DNA from: Epiperipatus broadwayi
Taxonomy: Eukaryota; Onychophora; Udeonychophora; Euonychophora; Peripatidae
DNA length: 64,000 nucleotides
Assembly (NCBI GenBank): GCA_028023455.1
Contig: JAQFVV010006255.1
Span: forward strand, 2,482,001-2,546,000
Direction of reading: 5' to 3'
Shown in pieces: positions 35,951 through 47,030 of this stretch. The notes under the pieces are model-generated. The model ran no database searches and was not told the DNA's origin. It was given only the letters and a program-made list of their open reading frames with translations. The position numbers and the translations under genes are program-made. Within the stretch, counting starts at the first letter, position 1. Every line of letters starts with the position of its first letter.

Positions 35951-36069
35951 AATTAAGTGACAGTTAGTCAAGCGGTTAGCGTAGCTGCTTTCCAAGCAGT
36001 TGGCCCGGGTTTTCTTCCTGGTCAACGCATGTGACATATAAAATATAAAAAATTAAGTGACAATTAGTT
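35951..36069 (+). repeat. 5'-truncated tRNA-Gly(UCC) retrocopy with 18-bp TSD
   Basis: 35969-36029 matches a tRNA-Gly(UCC) from the D arm to the discriminator base: 'agcggttagcgtagctgc', anticodon loop TTTCCAA (anticodon TCC) on the stem GCTGC/GCAGT, then 'ttggcccggg' and the acceptor end 'gtcaacgca'. The B box is mutated (GGTTTTCTTCC). The 5' acceptor strand is missing. Instead, 'aattaagtgacagttagt' (35951-35968) recurs as 'aattaagtgacaattagt' at 36051-36068, after an A-rich tail. The repeat is a target-site duplication from LINE-type retroposition, so this is a retrocopy and not a working tRNA gene. Confidence 0.85.
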
Positions 36070-36462
36070 ATATTAAAAGTAGTTTAATTGTATTAAAAAA
36101 CAAAAAGACTAAAAGTTATGTATTTTAAAAGAAAAAAATCAAAGTTAGTAAAGCTAATTATTAAATAGAAGGTTATCAAATTAGTATTTCATGTTAAATA
36201 TGATTTATATTTAAAAGACGAAAACAAAAAAAAAAGAAGGATGAAATTGAGAAAGTTACATTTTTGAAAATATATATTTTTTTAAAAACATTAATGATGA
36301 AATTATAAAAGAGATTTGAGTTTTTGTACATTCCTCAAAGAAGTAATGAGTTGGTATCTGAGTGAAATGTGGTTAGTTGTACCAGTCCAAAACAAATAAA
36401 AGATGCTCAGGGAGTTCAGTTTTTTTAAAACAATATTAAATACCATGTTGCGATATATATAA

Positions 36463-36463
<1 letters not shown>

Positions 36464-36496
<33 letters not shown>
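36464..36496. repeat. (GA)n microsatellite
   Basis: About 33 bp of uninterrupted AG repeats, preceded by a short (AT)n run. Confidence 0.97.
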
Positions 36497-36498
<2 letters not shown>

Positions 36499-37200
36499 TA
36501 GGTGTAAGTATTTGCAGGAATAATGATGATGAGCAAGAAGTATTACTGGTTTTAGGTAGATATACCAGCAATCACATTTTATTAACTAATAAAATTTCAA
36601 TATATTCATCATCATTCTTTCTTTGGAGTTCACTATCAAACCAATTACAATGTACATAAACATGGTACACACACATATATATATATTGCAAAGGTCGGAA
36701 TCGTGAGATCATCCAATAAGATTCAGAGACCTAGCAAAAGTACTTCAAACTCAGCATGTTTGAGATATGATAGTCGCGGAACAGTAGTAAGCTTTAACCT
36801 ATTTTCCAGTGTTCCAAAACCTCCATTATCTAACCAATGTTCCTGATGCTACTAATGGTCATCATTTTTCTTCGGTCCCAGTGGTCAGTGTAAAACAAGG
36901 ACTCTATCAATTCAAACTTAGCCTGTCATGCACTAGAATTATCAAATTAATCTAAAATACTCACCAAATACTTTGATACAGCTCAGAATATTATTTCAAA
37001 TATTTCATAGGTTTTGAATACACATAAATGATTTAGTGTGATATAGTTGGGTGGATGTGATGAACCAGGGAATGACATGACAACTGTATAGATATACCGG
37101 ATTTATTAACACAATTCATTAGAAGATAGAAATAATAATAACATTGTTTGGATCTTATTATGATCCATGTATGGCCGTACATATAACCCAAAAAGTAATA

Positions 37201-37442
37201 ATTACAATATTTAATTATCAGTTATTGATAATGGTACAGTATTTAGATATCACTAGGATAAATGTATGATTTTTACAAAGAATTACAATATTCAATCGTC
37301 AGTTATTTATAAAGGTACAGTATTTGATATCACTATAATATATGTATGGTTTTTACAAAGAATTACAATATTCAACTATCAGTTATTTATAAAGATACAG
37401 TATTTAGATATTACTAGGATAAATGTATGATTTTTACAAAGA
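37201..37442 (+). repeat. Tandem array, 3 units of about 81 bp
   Basis: Units begin 'attacaatatt.aat' at 37201, 37282 and 37362, and each ends 'gtat.ggttttttacaaaga'-like. Shared core: 'tcagttattt.taa', 'ggtacagtattt', 'gatat.acta' and 'atgtatg.tttttacaaag'. Lies inside element B. Confidence 0.9.
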
Positions 37443-37720
37443 AGTCACCTGTCAATAATGACAAACAAGGTTATGAACTAAAAATAACAATTACAATAAT
37501 AAACATCAATATTAGATTTGTGTGAGCATTAATTACAATGAAGTCATACTATCAATCATGACAACAGAAATTATGGACCAGAAATAATAATTTCAATAGT
37601 ATTTAAACATTAATGTTAGAGGTATGTGTGTGCATTACAATGAAGTCATACTGGCCATTCATGATAACAACGATTATGAATCAAAAACAATAATTATAAA
37701 TTAATCAGAAATAATAATTA
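37442..37720 (+). repeat. Second tandem array, about 99-bp units
   Basis: Units begin 'gaagtca' at 37442, 37540 and about 37641, each followed by a '...atgacaac...attatga' block and an 'aataatattacaat'-type stretch ('gaaataataatttcaatag', 'aaaaataacaattacaata'). The third unit is incomplete. The array starts exactly where the 81-bp array ends. Confidence 0.75.
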
Positions 37721-40700
37721 CAACACATAGTAAATATCAGTATTATACTGTATGTAAGCATAAAACAAATTTTTATGTTGATAATGATAATATTTGATCA
37801 AGAAATATGCCACTATAAAATTAATATGCCAATTGTCAAGAGTAAACACAATACCTGGTTAAATTAAGTTAGAGGCCAGAAACATATATGTAATAAATTT
37901 ATGTGTGTGTACGCATACATAGGGAAAGTTAAGTATATTTTTTTCTTATTAGATTTACTTTTAGTATTTCCAGCAGGAGTTATGGACCAAAGCATAATTC
38001 TAGCTCCCTTTATTATCAATAGTTATATGGTAAATATGGCTTATCTATCCCACACAGCATTACCAACAGGCATGATCAATAAAATCTAATTACAGAAGAT
38101 CAGTGGCATCTGGGTTTGAATTCTGTGCCAGCTATATTATTATTGGCATTGGCAGATGGCCAATCTCCATTGTCGAGCAATAAAATATATATAGAAGTTC
38201 CTATGAAAACACATTCACAATCAGCGTGGCATGTGTAGGAAATAATGAAGCATGGGCTTTGAATCCCTATCGTCATAGAGTACCCATTTATCGGCTCAAA
38301 AACATGGCTATCTCCAGGACTGGTAAAAATATCCATCTGGCAGCATGCATAGCATTACTCGACCTATTTTCGTTATTAAAAGCCATATAGGCACAGATCA
38401 TTCTATTAAGCAACACTGATATATTTGCCCATAAAAAGCATTAACTCATATCTGTATAGATATTTTCTTAAGCCTGTGTTTCATAAGTAATAATGGGAAA
38501 TTTTAAGATAACCATACCTTATAGGCTATAAAACGCCCATGTGCTTAAATATAAAGCTCAGCCACAAAATGCTAAAGAGGCAAATAGTACTTTATCTTCA
38601 AATGTATGCGTCACTGAATATATATATATAGTGAGATGAACACATAATTTTGTAACAATTAATATTGCTCGTTTACATTTAAGAAAAAGAAGCACTATCA
38701 TTATTATTATTATTTTAACACATAAATAAACACATATATATGGGATTATTTCATTTAATTGTTATAAAGAATTTTTATCAAATCTAAATTAAATAGATAA
38801 TAACTTTAACAATCATTTATATTCTTAATTTCTATTAACAAGGTATATACGAGTAGATGGCAAATTTTAATCAAGATATCTAATTTTCTGTCTCTCTTTT
38901 TTTTTTAACCAAATTAAAATGCTATTTTTAACTAGTAAGAACTAGGCAAACGATTTAAGAAATTTAAATCTAACTGTTTGTTAGTTTACAATTATAAAAA
39001 TAGCTACCCTTCTCCCACTTAAGATTTGAGATAATAGTAAAAATATCAGTTGTCCCCATACTTGGCTGGGTTGGCATAGATAAATTAATCAATAAAATAT
39101 ATATTTTTATAATTAAAGAAAACATATTGGCATATCTCATAATAAATAATAAAAGCTGTATTTATAAACTCTATAGTAATCTTTTGTTCCATTTAGAATT
39201 AGACATTACATTTTTTTTCTACGATTAATAAGTAGAAATCTAGTTAGAACGTAAATTGACTTGTTAAAAACAATAATAAAAAAAAAAACTAAAACACTCA
39301 TATATATCATTGTCCTTTTGAAAGACATCTAATTTTAAGATAGAGTCTTTTACTGAGCAGTTAGAAATCTGTGAATTTTAAACTTAGATAGTCTAGAGTT
39401 TTTTTTATTTATAGAAGGCATTTTAATTACTTTATTTGGAAAGGATTAAAAGTTTATACTTGCTGTTTGATGTCACTTTGATGAGGCAGCTATTTTCTTA
39501 CCGGTTCACTTATTTCAGGATCGACCTTTGGCTTTACTGGACCTAGGACAGGTTGGATTCAAAGTTGGTTCTCCATTTTCTCAGTGGCAGCAAGATAGAA
39601 TCAATTAGATTTTTTTCTCCTACAGATACATGTTCTGGAGATTTTCCCCAGAGGGGAAGGATAAAGATGACTACTCAGCAGTCATGGTGATTATCTGTCA
39701 TCAGCTTAAGTTCATTGTCTATTAGAAAGAGTCTTTCACTTTGACTCTTAAAACTTTTTCTTTACTCTTCTTTTGATTTTTTTACTTTTGACTCCAACAA
39801 CTCTCTGCTTTTAAAAACTCTTTTACTCTTAAACTTTTTTTACTGCCCTCACTAGAAAACCAACTTAGTATTTATATACCTGTAACTTTAAACAAAACTT
39901 TTCTCAGCACAACCAAAAATCAGTACAGTCTTTGTTTAATCTTATATTTTTTTCTTAACTCCTATATCATAACTGCCTTTGTTAGAAATGAAAATAGACT
40001 GGTTGACTGATCTTTTAATTTAAACTAATTAGCAAAATCCTATTAAGATTAAATTAAGGTATGGAAATTTTGATTGGATTTTTAACTGCCATTTAAATAT
40101 GAGAAATAATTAACATTTCCATGCAACTCTATGAATGTTTAAAAAAAAATAGACTCGTAAAAAATGTTATTTCCAAAGAAAGAATGAGTCAACTTATAAT
40201 TTCCATTTTTATTTGTCTTTTAGGAAAAACATATAGACAGAGGAAATATATTTTTCTTTTCCAAATATATAACAAAAAATGTATTTCAATAAAACAAGAT
40301 ATACATATATGACCCCTCATTCAATAACCACACACATGCATCCATATATTATTTTCTAACTAAAAATGAAAAAATCAAATATTTGATCTATAAAATCTAT
40401 ATATATATATACTTTTTTTAAATGACTAACAAACTCTGTGTGTGCATACACACTGATTGCTTCAATATATATATTGTAACCATCTCATCCAGTTCTTTTA
40501 ACCATCTCTACCTTATGTACTCTTTTACTCTCCCCCATATTATCTCAATGCTAACAATACAGTATTACAATAATAAAGTATAAGACTTTATGGGATTTGA
40601 AATTTGCTACACATAAAATTTATAGGATAGACTCTTAGGACAGTTACAACGGAGAGATTTTAACATTGGGAAGTATAGACCACACTCCACAATGGCATTA

Positions 40701-40779
40701 CTATCATGGAAATTTTTCTGCCACTATCCTGTCATACATATTGGGAAAACTTCAACAACAGGCAGCGACTATCCTAATA

Positions 40780-41893
40780 CACCTGGGTATCATTTTATGT
40801 GGTTTTTTTAAATGCGATTTTGAAGTTATGCAATTCATGTTTTTTCTTAATATCTTTTTATGCGGGTTTTCTTTTATACGATAAAGAAGTTCATATTTCA
40901 CTATATTTATTAGATAACTTATTTTGACTTTTTCAAAAATATAATGTTATATTAGCAGCTAATGTGAATATGGCCTGAAGCTATTTAAAATCTTACTTAT
41001 GAGTAAATAATAATAATAGATTTATACTTATGAGTATAAAAATATCGCAATAAATATTCAAAAATTTTAAACTTTTAAAACATATTTTGCTAGATATAAC
41101 AGAAATAAATATTCTTTTAGATTTTTAAAAATAATCAGAAATAACATTTTGTTGATTTTGTAAACTGAAAATAATCTCTCTAATGATAATGTATAATATT
41201 TTTGTTTTGATTGCGATCTCATTTTTTAAATATAGAAACAAAGTGTCAACATTTAATCAAAGATTTTATGTTGATGTGTGAGACAAAGAAAAACGTCAGA
41301 AAATGCTGAAATCTGAGAGTTTGCTGCAATGAATGAGAGCTAAATAATTGTATGTCTGAATATCACAAGCTTTATAAACAAAGATTATGTTGTGGAAATG
41401 GGATGGAGCAGAATATGAAAAAATAAAGTGGGGAATGGAATATTAAGTGGCTAACAGGTTTATCTGGGCATATTTGCTGAGATATTCTTGACTTTGTTTA
41501 AGGAGAAGCCACAGTACATCACATCACATCGACGAATCTGATTTTTTACTAGTTCACAAATAAACCACCTATTGTCAAATATGATAATGAATAAAATATG
41601 TATGAAACAATGTAAAATTAAATACTGTAGCTAATAAAAAAAGTAAAAAAAGGTTGTCTTGTATTAATTTTTTTCAAATATTTGAAATTTTTTATTAGTC
41701 ATACTTTATTTCCTTATTTTTTTATGCGAATTTTAAAGTAATTTTTCCTTGTTGCTTTGCTTTTATGTGATTTCTGAAAATTACAGAACATATCCTCCAT
41801 TTTTCAAGGTAAATTAAGTCTATTTTTGTGCGATTTTTTTTAATGCGGGTTTTCTGCAGAACCTATCTACTGCATAAAATGAGACCCAGGTGT
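40780..41893 (+). mobile_element. Tigger/pogo-like non-autonomous transposon with TIRs and TA TSD
   Basis: Left end CACCTGGGTATCATTTTATG, right end (inward) CACCTGGGTCTCATTTTATG: 20-bp inverted repeats with one mismatch. Each is flanked by TA (40778-40779 and 41894-41895), the Tc1/mariner/pogo target duplication. Subterminal regions are rich in 'tatgcggg.ttt' words, as in Tigger elements. The 1.1-kb interior has only a trace of similarity to the transposase tail region of the 27.1-kb element ('aatgagagctaa', 'tgaatatcacaagctttata'). It is a deletion derivative that moved with a transposase supplied elsewhere. Confidence 0.85.
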
Positions 41894-42526
41894 AGTCTAT
41901 CTTTAATAAAGATTTAGCTGCCCTTCTATAATTTAAGAATCTTAAAGTAATAACATTAAGACAATTGCCTTAACCTAAACTAATTAATGATACCTATGGC
42001 AATCTCAGGGATCATAAGTATTCTGTTGTACAATATATTATAATTAATTTGATTAATAGTGAAATAGTTAAATAGCAAGAGGGATTTTACTGGGATCCAA
42101 CTATTTCAAAATAATTTACTGTTACAAACTACAATTAGTTTTCTATAAAAAGTTAATCTAACTTTAATAATAATGAGGCATAGAAATCAACAATGGCTAT
42201 CTACCCATTAATCTTATTTTTATAACTTAATCCACTTTCCTATAATTAGTTCTCATACTTATACCAATAACAATTACTCTAGAATACTCATTTTGTTATA
42301 ATTAAAGCTTTATTACACCATTATTATCTACAAATAGTTCACTGAAATACATCTCATAATTAATCAGCATTCATTTGCTGTGATCAAAACCTTCTGAATC
42401 ACAGACCTTAAAGCATATTGGTCAGTAACTTGCATTCTGAAATAAGATATTACTTTAAATTTATGATAATATATTTTTCAATATTATTACAAACTCTGGA
42501 TGTGACTTTTAACATACTACTAACTT

Positions 42527-42663
42527 CTATTATATGCTCTTCCTTTTTCACACGGCTTTTCAAGATTCTTTTATATCCCATAATAATCATACTCCTAACT
42601 TCTATTATATGCTCTTCATTTTTCACATGGCTCTTCAAGATTATTTTATATCCCATAATAATC
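42527..42663. repeat. Tandem duplication, two units of about 69 bp
   Basis: 'taacttctattatatgctct' starts both units (42527 and 42596) and 'tatatcccataataatc' ends both. The units differ at a few positions. The open frames on both strands across the region reflect the duplication rather than a gene. Confidence 0.92.
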
Positions 42664-44520
42664 TGAAGTACCGTACTCCCTTTTGGTATAGTTATTATTT
42701 ACAAGTAGTTGAGAGTTAGTGTATTAATTATAAAATATTAAACAGAACTCCTCAAATAAGGCATGTAATCAAAATATTTGTTTAATTGTATGTGGATAAT
42801 GTGCTTTATTGATGTGACCTTGTCATGGAAATGACTCTCAAACACAATGAAAACAATACTACAAAGTTAAATCAATATGGTCTTTTATTTTCAACAATAT
42901 TAATAAACAACAAAACATATGCACATTAGGTTAAATACTTCATTAACAATAATAACAAAAATAATAAGCATAAGAACTATTTATACATTGATAATAACTT
43001 ATTTACATTCTTTACAAATAAATTTAGTGATTATGAGATCCATTTAATCCTTCCCATAGTTTATATCTAGTTCTTTTAAAATTATCAGTTTATTATTTTA
43101 TCATTATATATGCTTTCATAGTAATCTGATATATTTGTATCATTCATGAGTTATCTGAGATTTTTACAGTCATTTTCCATATTATGTGATATTTTATAAC
43201 CTCCAATACATTAATAATCTTATAATTGTAAATTATATTAAATATTTAAGAATGGGTTTAAAATCTTACACTCCTATCTTATTAACAAAGTTATTACTGA
43301 TGTGATAATTTAAAAAAAATAAAGATAATATTTGTGATGTGTTTAAAATGAATAATAAAGTTAGAATTCTTTATCATATGATGAAATTTATTTAATCCAT
43401 TCATTCTCTCTCTCTCTCTCATATTTGTGTTTTATATTGATCTTAGATCTCAGTTATACTTATTTATACAGTCATTTATTCAAGTTGTTATCCAACTATA
43501 TAGGACTTTTGCTCCTTACATGATTCTACTATCTATAGACCATTCTATCTAGGCTTAAGAAGAAAACCTATACAATCCTTTAAAATATTGTATCTACATT
43601 CAATGCACACTATGTTAGTATTTACAATAACTTTAAAGAGATGAGCCACTGATTTTATTAATTACTATCCTAATGGAGGGATGGAGATTTTATTTATTGA
43701 TGGTGTATCATATTTTTGTAGGTAATCATTTTCTTAATGAAGTTATCCCAATTCTATCATGGCTTCTTTAATAAGCACTTAATGGTATGTACCACAATCA
43801 TTTCTTTGCCAAAAATCCTCCTAACTTTTTTTACTAACTTTCTAAGTATCAGAAAGATTAATCCCACTTAACCCTTCATTATTTCTTCAGGATGCTATTT
43901 TATATATCCTATCCTGGAATTTTAACTCACCTTCTCCTGCAGTCTATTCATTATCTAATATTCTACCAATTCTATACCAATAATATAATCTTCTCATGAA
44001 ATGTTTTCCTACCTATATTTGCCATCATGTCATAAAACAATCCATTTCTATTATTATTAATTGGATGGGGTTTTTTTCTTCTTTTTTTTCTCTAATAAAT
44101 GAGATCATGATATGGTCTTATATCAACCTTCACTCATTCTTGTTTTCATAAATATTACATTTTATAATAATATTTATTATACTTTTCCGAGAATCCTATC
44201 AGATTTTATTTATGATTACTACTTGTTCATTCCTCTTTATTAAGTACGTTTACAATAATAATTTTGAGAACCTTGAAATAAAATAAACTAATAATAAACA
44301 GATAAGTCAATCACTTAAAAATATAATTATGATTTAGGCATTAAAATTAATAACATCTAAACAAAAGTAGGAAAAGTTAAAATTACATTAAAAAGGTAAA
44401 AATGTAGCAAGAAGTCTTATGACAATAATCTCGTGATAAATAAGAAATAAGTAAAGTCATAACCAGAATAAAATTGAATTTATGAAATTAAGAAGTGGCA
44501 AAAGAATAAATAAAGTTATG
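42664..44520. other. Non-coding DNA, possibly 5' part of an LTR retrotransposon
   Basis: AT-rich but with longer runs of mixed sequence than the surroundings. Includes (CT)n at 43404-43421. Lies upstream of the retroelement coding remnant at 44.5-47.0 kb and may hold its LTR and leader, but I could not find a matching 3' copy. Confidence 0.35.
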
Positions 44521-44527
44521 TAACATA

Positions 44528-46420
44528 TTGGGAAAATCAGTAGATGTTAATAATGAAGTGATGGAAAGTGACTACCATAATATTGAGAAAGAGTTTATAC
44601 AGGTCCAAATATCTGAAGAGTCTGTGATAGGAATGGATCATTTTCCACAGGTACAACTAGAGAGCCAGACACCCTCTCAGTCTCAAGAAATCCCTGTCAC
44701 TGAAAGTAGTACCCTGTCTAAACATGGCATGACACAAACTACGGAAAATGAATTATCAGCGATGGAGCAAATGTTCCAAAAGTATATATTAATTTTGTAA
44801 ACAAGAATTAATATTAGTATGAATAATATAACAAATGAAAGAAGGGGTAAAAGAGAAAAAGGAGATAAAGAAATCGCACTGGAAAATGGAAAGGAAATTT
44901 TACTTGGTAAACCTTATCATTGGCAGAACTAGTATATTGCTTGTGATCAACATTGTCTGTATATTTGGAATGACATTGCTGTTTTGGAGTTATCCAAGGA
45001 TAGTATTGACTAGTTTCAATTTATGATAGATGGAAAATTTGTTTTTGTGTATCCTTCTGGTAACTCTCAAGATGATCATAATAATTTAAAAGATCGTGAG
45101 CTGTTTGTAAAAGAATTGCATAGTGCATATAATCAAGTTAAACCCGTTACTTCTAGTCTACTTATTATAATTTCACTTGGTATAACATATTGGAAATTGG
45201 TCTCTTACAAGTGAAAGAGATGGCGAGATGATTATTCACTACTTAGCTGAACAGCGACAAGCAATTATTTTTCAAAAAAAGTTGTCTGGTTTTATTTTTG
45301 AATTTGATTAAGGTACTAAACATTCTTTCACTGCTGAAACTTCACTTAGCTCTGAAATTTCTGCTGGTTGGATGTCTCAGGTTCCAAAAGATGGTATAGA
45401 AGAGTGTCCTATTAACCTTAGTTTGGGGAGACAATAACAAGCATAGATCAGACTAACCCTTGCACTCCAATACCAACTCCACAAATAAACTCCACTGAGA
45501 TAAGTATGAATAATAATACAATGTAGATTAGTGCAAGCAACCAATGCTGCAAATTCAAAATTTACCCTGAGCACAAGATCTCCAAATGTAATGATGACAT
45601 CCAGAGCAAATCGCTATTAGTTCAGATGACTAACACAAAAGAAAACTACAAGTACCATGTTATCACATGGCATAGTAATGACATAGAGAATCATAGCAAT
45701 ATTGTTAATGCAAATAAGCCTGATTTGAAAAACCTAGAAAGAAATGCAGATATGAATGAAGCAATGCACCAGGTATGATCATGCAACAAACAAGTGAGCC
45801 ATAAGACTCGGGGTTGTCAAGAAGAAGAAAATGAAGTAAAGAATGGCCTGGAGATAGCCATTAAAAATCTTGATATGACAAGTGACTCTTGTGGAGAACC
45901 TACTCTCCCATATCAGGCAGCACTCATGATAGAAGATCAGCCTCTAACTTTTAAGTTGGAAGAGATAATTTCCAAAAAACGTCACAAACTAACCCTGATA
46001 ATCTTATATTAACCACACAAATAAACACCCCATATATTAAAGACATCATGGAGGAATATATGGAAGGAGACACAATGATAAACAGATTGCATGTGTATTT
46101 GAAATCACATTTTCACATTTGTACTCACCATCAAAACAAAATACACATGTCTTCCCAATACGATGTCAGAGAACTGAGGGACAACCATCAGAGTAGAGCA
46201 TTACTAATTATAATAGCTGCCACACAGAAGATCATTGCAATAAGAAGGCTGAGATTGAAGATACAAATGACCTTGATAAGTTTGATCATATTAAGTATGC
46301 ATTATGGAAATTTAAATCCCTCCATAATCTTGAATATGACCAAATCACAGAAAAACATTGGGGTATAGTAATGAAAACCATATATATAACACATATGAAG
46401 GTCCTTTCACATTCATTAAG
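44528..46420 (+). pseudogene. Unrecognised protein-coding remnant, probably retroelement
   Basis: Base composition and codon texture differ from the surroundings: balanced GC and long open pieces (44528-44800, 44835-45026, 45023-45214, 45794-46012, 46048-46368) that succeed one another on the + strand in shifting frames. The first piece is acidic and Gln/Ser-rich ('VQLESQTPSQSQEIPVTESS'). No RT, protease or zinc-knuckle motif was recognised, so gag, an extra ORF or a degraded integrase region are all possible. The integrase C-terminal domain at 46.7-47.0 kb in the same orientation is the reason to assign it to a retroelement. Confidence 0.45.
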
Positions 46421-46732
46421 CATATAAATGCTAGTGCTTAAAAAGCACTTATACAAGGATAGACCTCAAGGATTGTGGCTTAGGACATGTGAACTGGACC
46501 AAACCCACAAGAACAGCTCCAGATATAATAATAATAATAATAGGAAAAAATAAGAATATATACATATATGTTTATATGTATAATCATCCACATTAAAACA
46601 CAAAGAAGAAATGTTCAAAGCAAACACCATGAGGACGAGTCTATATGAGCCTACATAATTAAGAATTATGTAACCAAATCTATAATATAGATCAGATAAA
46701 CAAGATGAAAACCCCCAATTAAATATAATGAA

Positions 46733-47030
46733 TACAACAATCCTGAAAGTGACCTACTAAAAGCATATGTCCAATTAATAGCTAAAGCTAATAAAAGAAA
46801 CAAATATAAAAAGGGGAATACTTATAAGTAGGAGACAAAGTGTTTGTTAAAATACCTTACCTAAGAAATTCAATAGAAGGAAAGTACTAAAAATTCTATC
46901 ACCAATATGAGGGATTTTTTTCTATTATAAAACAATCCACTCCAAATACATTTTGGATAGAAATGAATGGAGAGTTAAAAAGAACATACAATGCACATTG
47001 CTTGAAGCCTTACTATGGCAAAACATAATG
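46733..47030 (+). pseudogene. Retrotransposon integrase C-terminal domain, broken
   Basis: Reads 'LLKAYVQLIAKANKRNKY', then a frameshift near 46830, 'VGDKVFVKIPYLRNSIEGKY', a TAA, then 'KFYHQYEGFFSIIKQSTPNT' and 'FWIEMNGELKRTYNAHCLKP' followed by YYG. The pattern A...AN+xxxK..Y..GDkVxvk.p......gK....Y.Gpy.v....pn.y.i......r..hxxxLKPY is the integrase C-terminal region of Gypsy- or BEL-like LTR retrotransposons. It binds DNA in the integration complex. One frameshift and one stop make it inactive. The catalytic core (DDE) could not be recognised upstream. Confidence 0.75.

Larger units (their letters stand above)
36687..40460. mobile_element. Long non-coding element B, related to element A
   Basis: Starts TGCAAAGGTCGGAATCG right after a (CA)n(TA)n run. 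Over the first ~220 bp it is colinear with element A (ggtcrgaa, 'agcaaaagtac', 'catgtttgagatat', 'ggtcccag'). It contains two arrays of ~81- and ~99-bp tandem repeats, then GC-richer stretches around 38.1-38.4 and 39.48-39.72 kb with no open frame of note. The right end is not defined; 40460 is the last point before another microsatellite and is a guess. A long LTR, or a 5' LTR plus leader of a retrotransposon, is the best explanation. Confidence 0.4.

Noticed and set aside
35958-36029. A 72-nt functional tRNA-Gly(UCC) gene
   Set aside because: The first 11 bases do not pair with the 3' acceptor strand and are part of an 18-bp flanking direct repeat; the B box is mutated. It is a truncated retrocopy.
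37201-37720. CRISPR-like repeat-spacer array
   Set aside because: The whole ~81- and ~99-bp units repeat, not short repeats with variable spacers, and the genome is eukaryotic.
37901-38336. Two convergent open frames with fairly complex sequence
   Set aside because: They lie inside long non-coding element B and resemble no protein family I know.
42418-42719. Open frames on both strands (61-82 codons)
   Set aside because: They arise from a 69-bp tandem duplication with few stops; both strands being open at once argues against a gene.
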